Shown here in pieces: positions 53,387 to 56,427 of a DNA stretch of 56,427 nt. The notes below the pieces were generated by a model. That model ran no database searches. It was given only the letters and a program-made list of their open reading frames with translations, and was not told the origin of the DNA. The stretch's first letter is position 1, and every line of letters starts with the position of its first letter. This DNA comes from Aequorivita viscosa (GTDB lineage: Bacteria; Bacteroidota; Bacteroidia; Flavobacteriales; Flavobacteriaceae): assembly GCF_900106795.1 (NCBI RefSeq), contig NZ_FNNS01000024.1, positions 4,096 through 60,522 on the forward strand, written 5' to 3'. The translations under genes and the position numbers were made by a program.

Positions 53387-55995
53387 TGAAATTCTCTTTA
53401 ACAAACTCAAAAATCAATGTTGCAATTAGCCAATTCCTTTTATTGTGTTTGTTTGTTATGGCTTCCTGCCCCCTTGTGGGGCAGAGTGAGCCTAGCAAAC
53501 CCGTGGTGCAACCTAAAGATTATAGTATGTGGCACACCCTGAGATTCCCGCAAATTTCTGGAGACGGAAAATGGTCTTCTTACCTGTTGGACTATGAGCA
53601 AGCCATGGATACTTTGTTCGTGATTGACATAAACGGTAAGATAATATATGAACTTCCAAATGCCAATAACGGACAATTTGAGCCGAGTGAAAAGCCAAAG
53701 CTTTTTGCATTTAAACACAATGCTAAGGGTATAGGAGTTTTAAATATGTCTAGTGGTATTACGGAGTATGTCTCGCAAGCAGACCGATTTGAATTTTCAA
53801 GTGATGGTAAGTTTTTGGCGGTCTTCAATCTTCAGAAACAAAATGGTTATTTAAAATTGTTTGATGTTGAAAAAAATAAAACAACCATAATACAAAATGT
53901 ACAGAACTTCAATTTTGATCCCACAGGAAGTACAGCCCTGCTTGTTATAAATAAGGCTAAAAAAGTTCAGGTGGAGTTAATTCGATTACACAATATGCAG
54001 CAATCCATCATTTTGAGTAGTGAAAATTCAAACGTTCTTTATCCCACTTGGCACGAAAATGGTAAAACATTGGTTTTTTTAGTAAGCTCCAATGATTCTA
54101 AACAACGACTCTATTTTTTTAAAGATGGGGAAACTCCTGTTCTAAAAGAGCTCGATGATATTGATCTAAAAGAATTAGGAGATGTTGAAATTAGCAAACT
54201 CGATCTGTCTTTTTCGAAAGATGGGGAGCGAATCTTTTTTTGGAATCACATGCGACAACAAATTTCAGATAAAAATGATGCTGATTCAGTAAAAGTACAG
54301 GTATGGAAAGGCACAGATAAATGGATTTATCCCAGACAAAAACTAGATTGGGAGTATAATAAAATAGATAAAATGGCAGTATGGTGGCCACTAGATAAAA
54401 AAGTGTCACAGATAGGAACCAACAAGCAACCAGAGGTTATTCTTACCGGAGACCAAAAGTTTGCAATAAGTTATAATATACTAACCTACGAACCTCAAAA
54501 TCTAGAGTTTCCACAATCTGATTTTTATATTACAAACTTAGAAACTGGCGAATATAAGCTCTTAGTAGAAAAACTCGATACTGCAGTGGGTTATCTTAGT
54601 ATTGAACCTAGTGGGAGGTACTTAGCCTATTTTAAAGAAAACAGTTGGTGGATATATGATATTAAAAACAATATTCATCGTAATGCATCAGTTGGCATTC
54701 CTTTTCCCTTAAACTACAAGCATCCACCACATTCGGTAGATGTTATTCCTTATGGCTATATGAAATGGACAAGAGACAAGGAACTGTTGGTTTATGATGA
54801 GTTTGATATCTGGAAAATCAACCCCGATGGCAGTTCTCCGCAAATACTTACCAATGGAAGGTCTTCAAGCATTTCATATAGAGCCTATAATTTTCTGTAC
54901 GATGGCTTTTATAATACAAGGGCACTTGGCATTAATAGTACTTATAAAACAGTTGAGGATGACGTCTTTATTACACGCGATTCTCTATTTAATTATGGAT
55001 TCGCTATTCAGAATTCAAACGGAACAATCACTCCGATTCAAAAAAATACAGGAAAGATTAGTGATCTTCGAAAAGCGAAATATGCAAATAGCTATGTTTT
55101 TATAAAAGAGAAAAATAACGAACCACCAGCATTGTATTCAAAGGTAGGTAACAGAATTAAAATGCTTGTACAGTCCAATAAACAGCATTATAAATTCCGT
55201 GTAGGAAAAACGGAGCTTATTTCATATAAAAATAAGCAAGGAGAGCATTTACATGGCTTGCTACATTACCCAGATAACTATGAGCAAGGTAAAAAATATC
55301 CTATGGTTGTACGTATTTATGAATTGCTGTCTCATCATTATCAATCCTATATTAACCCTAGCCTTCAAAATGCAGATGGATTTAATTATAAAAACTTTAC
55401 GGCTGCTGGGTATTTTGTTTTGCAACCTGATATTTTAATCCAAAAGGGTGAACCTGGGATTTCTGCGACAGACTGTGTTATCACTGCTGTAAATAATGTT
55501 TTGGAAAAAGATGTTGTAGACAAGAAAGGCATAGGCCTAATTGGTCATTCTTTTGGAGGATATGAAACGGCATTTATTATTTCACAGACAAATTTGTTTG
55601 CGGCAGCTGTGGTAGGAACAGGGGTCTTTGATATAGTGGATTTTTACCATACCGTCGGGAAGAATTCCGGGAGACCAGATCATTGGCGTTTTGAGAGTCA
55701 GCAATGGAGAATAGGTAAATCATTTTATGAAGATAAGAAAGTTTATAAAAACAATTCCCCTTTAGAATATGCCCATAAAATTAACACACCCACACTAATA
55801 TGGACAGGAAATAAAGACTATCACGTAAATTGGCATCAGAGTGAGGCAATGTTTCTTTCACTACGCCGTCAAAAAATAGATGTTGAAATGCTCATTTATG
55901 AGAATGAAGAACATGCCCTGTTGCAGTCCGAGAATCAATTACATCTTACAAATTATATTCAAAAGTGGTTTGATAGGCATTTAAAAAACGAATGA
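53386..55995 (+). CDS. S9 family prolyl oligopeptidase-type peptidase
   Basis: The protein has 869 residues from ATG 53386, preferred over a longer frame from 53299 that overlaps susD. A signal peptide (FLLLCLFVMASC, possible lipoprotein) is followed by a seven-blade-type beta-propeller (about 45-640) and the alpha/beta-hydrolase peptidase: GHSFGGYE with Ser near 722, GNKDYH with Asp near 809 and ENEEHAL with His near 842. S9 peptidases cut short peptides, often after proline or in dipeptide steps. Its place directly after susCD suggests the system imports peptides, which this enzyme degrades in the periplasm or at the membrane. Confidence 0.9.
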   Translation: MKFSLTNSKINVAISQFLLLCLFVMASCPLVGQSEPSKPVVQPKDYSMWHTLRFPQISGDGKWSSYLLDYEQAMDTLFVIDINGKIIYELPNANNGQFEPSEKPKLFAFKHNAKGIGVLNMSSGITEYVSQADRFEFSSDGKFLAVFNLQKQNGYLKLFDVEKNKTTIIQNVQNFNFDPTGSTALLVINKAKKVQVELIRLHNMQQSIILSSENSNVLYPTWHENGKTLVFLVSSNDSKQRLYFFKDGETPVLKELDDIDLKELGDVEISKLDLSFSKDGERIFFWNHMRQQISDKNDADSVKVQVWKGTDKWIYPRQKLDWEYNKIDKMAVWWPLDKKVSQIGTNKQPEVILTGDQKFAISYNILTYEPQNLEFPQSDFYITNLETGEYKLLVEKLDTAVGYLSIEPSGRYLAYFKENSWWIYDIKNNIHRNASVGIPFPLNYKHPPHSVDVIPYGYMKWTRDKELLVYDEFDIWKINPDGSSPQILTNGRSSSISYRAYNFLYDGFYNTRALGINSTYKTVEDDVFITRDSLFNYGFAIQNSNGTITPIQKNTGKISDLRKAKYANSYVFIKEKNNEPPALYSKVGNRIKMLVQSNKQHYKFRVGKTELISYKNKQGEHLHGLLHYPDNYEQGKKYPMVVRIYELLSHHYQSYINPSLQNADGFNYKNFTAAGYFVLQPDILIQKGEPGISATDCVITAVNNVLEKDVVDKKGIGLIGHSFGGYETAFIISQTNLFAAAVVGTGVFDIVDFYHTVGKNSGRPDHWRFESQQWRIGKSFYEDKKVYKNNSPLEYAHKINTPTLIWTGNKDYHVNWHQSEAMFLSLRRQKIDVEMLIYENEEHALLQSENQLHLTNYIQKWFDRHLKNE

Positions 55996-56014
55996 CTTTA
56001 AAGTGGTAGTAAAA

Positions 56015-56039
56015 ATAGATGCCCCGCTGGGGCATCTAT
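56015..56039 (+). terminator. terminator hairpin after the S9 peptidase gene
   Basis: ATAGATGCCCC and GGGGCATCTAT form an 11-base-pair stem with a GCT loop 20 bases after the peptidase stop. It has no strong T-tract on the plus strand but is a stable hairpin, and likely ends the operon. A second, 7-base-pair hairpin AATTGGC/GCCAATT follows at 56044-56069. Confidence 0.6.
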
Positions 56040-56102
56040 AATTAATTGGCGGTTTTAAGGTTGCCAATTCATGTATAATGTGGGACTATCTCATAAAGTG
56101 TG

Positions 56103-56150
56103 TTAGTTAAAAAAATAGCGGGGGCCGGCCCCCGCTATTTTTTTAACTAA
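56103..56150. terminator. 48-base perfect palindrome inside the IS end
   Basis: The arms (24 bases each, with TTAGTTAAAAAAATAGC outside and GGGGGCC inside) match perfectly. With A and T tracts on both sides it can end transcription in both directions. It overlaps the inner four bases of the terminal repeat and lies between it and the transposase, so it would shield the transposase gene from outside transcription. Confidence 0.7.
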
Positions 56151-56169
56151 TTTTAAATTTTTACACATT

Positions 56170-56427
56170 ATGAAGAAAGATGATTTAATTTCAGATGATT
56201 TTCTGAAGCAGTTCAAAACCCACGAAGAGCTCACGGGCTTTTTGAAGCAGATCCAGAAACGTGGTATCGAAAAGATGCTCGAAGGTGAGCTCGATAGCCA
56301 CCTTGATTACGACAAGTACCAAAAGTCTACTGACGCTAATGTGCGCAACGGTCACACCAAGAAGAAAATAAAAACTTCCTTTGGTGAATCCGAGATTGCC
56401 GTCCCCAGGGATAGGGAGGCCTCGTTC
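56170..56427 (+). CDS. IS256 family (mutator type) transposase, N-terminal part
   Basis: The first 86 residues are visible: MKKDDLISDDFLKQFKTHEE, then the conserved KMLEGELDSHLDYDKYQKS, NVRNGHTKKKIKT, and EIAVPRDREASF at the window edge. This matches the N-terminal domain of IS256-type DDE transposases, which move DNA by a copy-out, paste-in route. The catalytic part is outside the window. The frame is intact as far as seen. Confidence 0.92.
   Translation, partial: MKKDDLISDDFLKQFKTHEELTGFLKQIQKRGIEKMLEGELDSHLDYDKYQKSTDANVRNGHTKKKIKTSFGESEIAVPRDREASF

Larger units (their letters stand above)
56083..56427 (+). mobile_element. IS256-family insertion sequence, left part
   Basis: The element begins with a 24-base terminal repeat (GGACTATCTCATAAAGTG and on), whose exact inverse is at 12772-12795. 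A transposase gene starts 87 bases inside. The right part lies beyond the window. Confidence 0.8.

Overview
The window is AT-rich DNA from a member of the Bacteroidetes, most likely a flavobacterium. The evidence is a SusC/SusD pair with an ECF sigma/FecR regulator, Bacteroidetes -7 promoter boxes of the form TAnnTTTG, abundant short lipoproteins, flavobacterial RHS cores, and RES/sce7725/sce7726 proteins. Most of the window is accessory DNA: defence genes, toxin cassettes and remnants. The only part that looks like core metabolism is the nutrient-uptake operon at 46.3-56.0 kb. No tRNA, rRNA, CRISPR array or integrase was seen.

Layout. 0-1.3 kb: two small minus-strand genes (a DUF5675 protein and an unknown). 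1.7-12.6 kb: a tight six-gene plus-strand operon with type I restriction-modification genes (hsdM, hsdS, hsdR), an OLD-like ATPase/TOPRIM nuclease inserted between hsdM and hsdS, then a PD-(D/E)XK nuclease and a CoiA-like nuclease with a long C-terminal extension. That extension is open in two reading frames for more than 1 kb. 12.8-15.6 kb: a three-gene minus-strand unit, RES-domain protein + sce7725 + sce7726, ending at a solo IS end. 15.6-17.5 kb: small minus-strand genes, including a three-helix membrane protein and a 37-residue polyproline peptide. 17.8-29.7 kb: a graveyard of RHS C-terminal cassettes (core + variable tip + immunity gene), eight on the plus strand and one decayed on the minus strand, with no full-length rhs gene. 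30.0-33.9 kb: a 1141-residue orphan protein and a small broken gene. 34.2-39.3 kb: hicAB, an orphan, an HNH-like protein, an unknown protein, a HicA-like protein and a DUF4365 nuclease-like protein, separated by repeats. 40.2-44.3 kb: one large gene joining an alpha/beta-hydrolase, a STAND NTPase and a helical-repeat sensor. 44.5-45.9 kb: an XRE remnant, hicBA and an XRE regulator. 46.0-46.2 kb: a candidate structured RNA. 46.3-56.0 kb: ECF sigma, FecR, SusC, SusD and an S9 peptidase. 56.1 kb to the end: the left end of an IS256-family element.

How the parts work together. The first 46 kb looks like a defence and competition island. Restriction, nuclease, RES and STAND proteins would act against phage or plasmids. 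HicAB and XRE genes are typical stabilising or regulatory cargo. The RHS cassettes look like a store of alternative toxin tips with their immunity genes, most without their own start and usable mainly by recombination onto an expressed rhs gene. The last 10 kb encodes sensing and import of an outer-membrane nutrient; the S9 peptidase suggests peptides.

Most unusual observations: (1) the dual-frame 11,489-12,546 segment, with mutual codon constraint and an A6 tract exactly where the frames join; (2) the hydrolase-STAND protein; (3) a family of six promoter-plus-hairpin intergenic elements, all in the same orientation; (4) the RHS cassette array, with palindromic repeats inserted in its coding sequence; (5) the candidate structured RNA at 46.0-46.2 kb.
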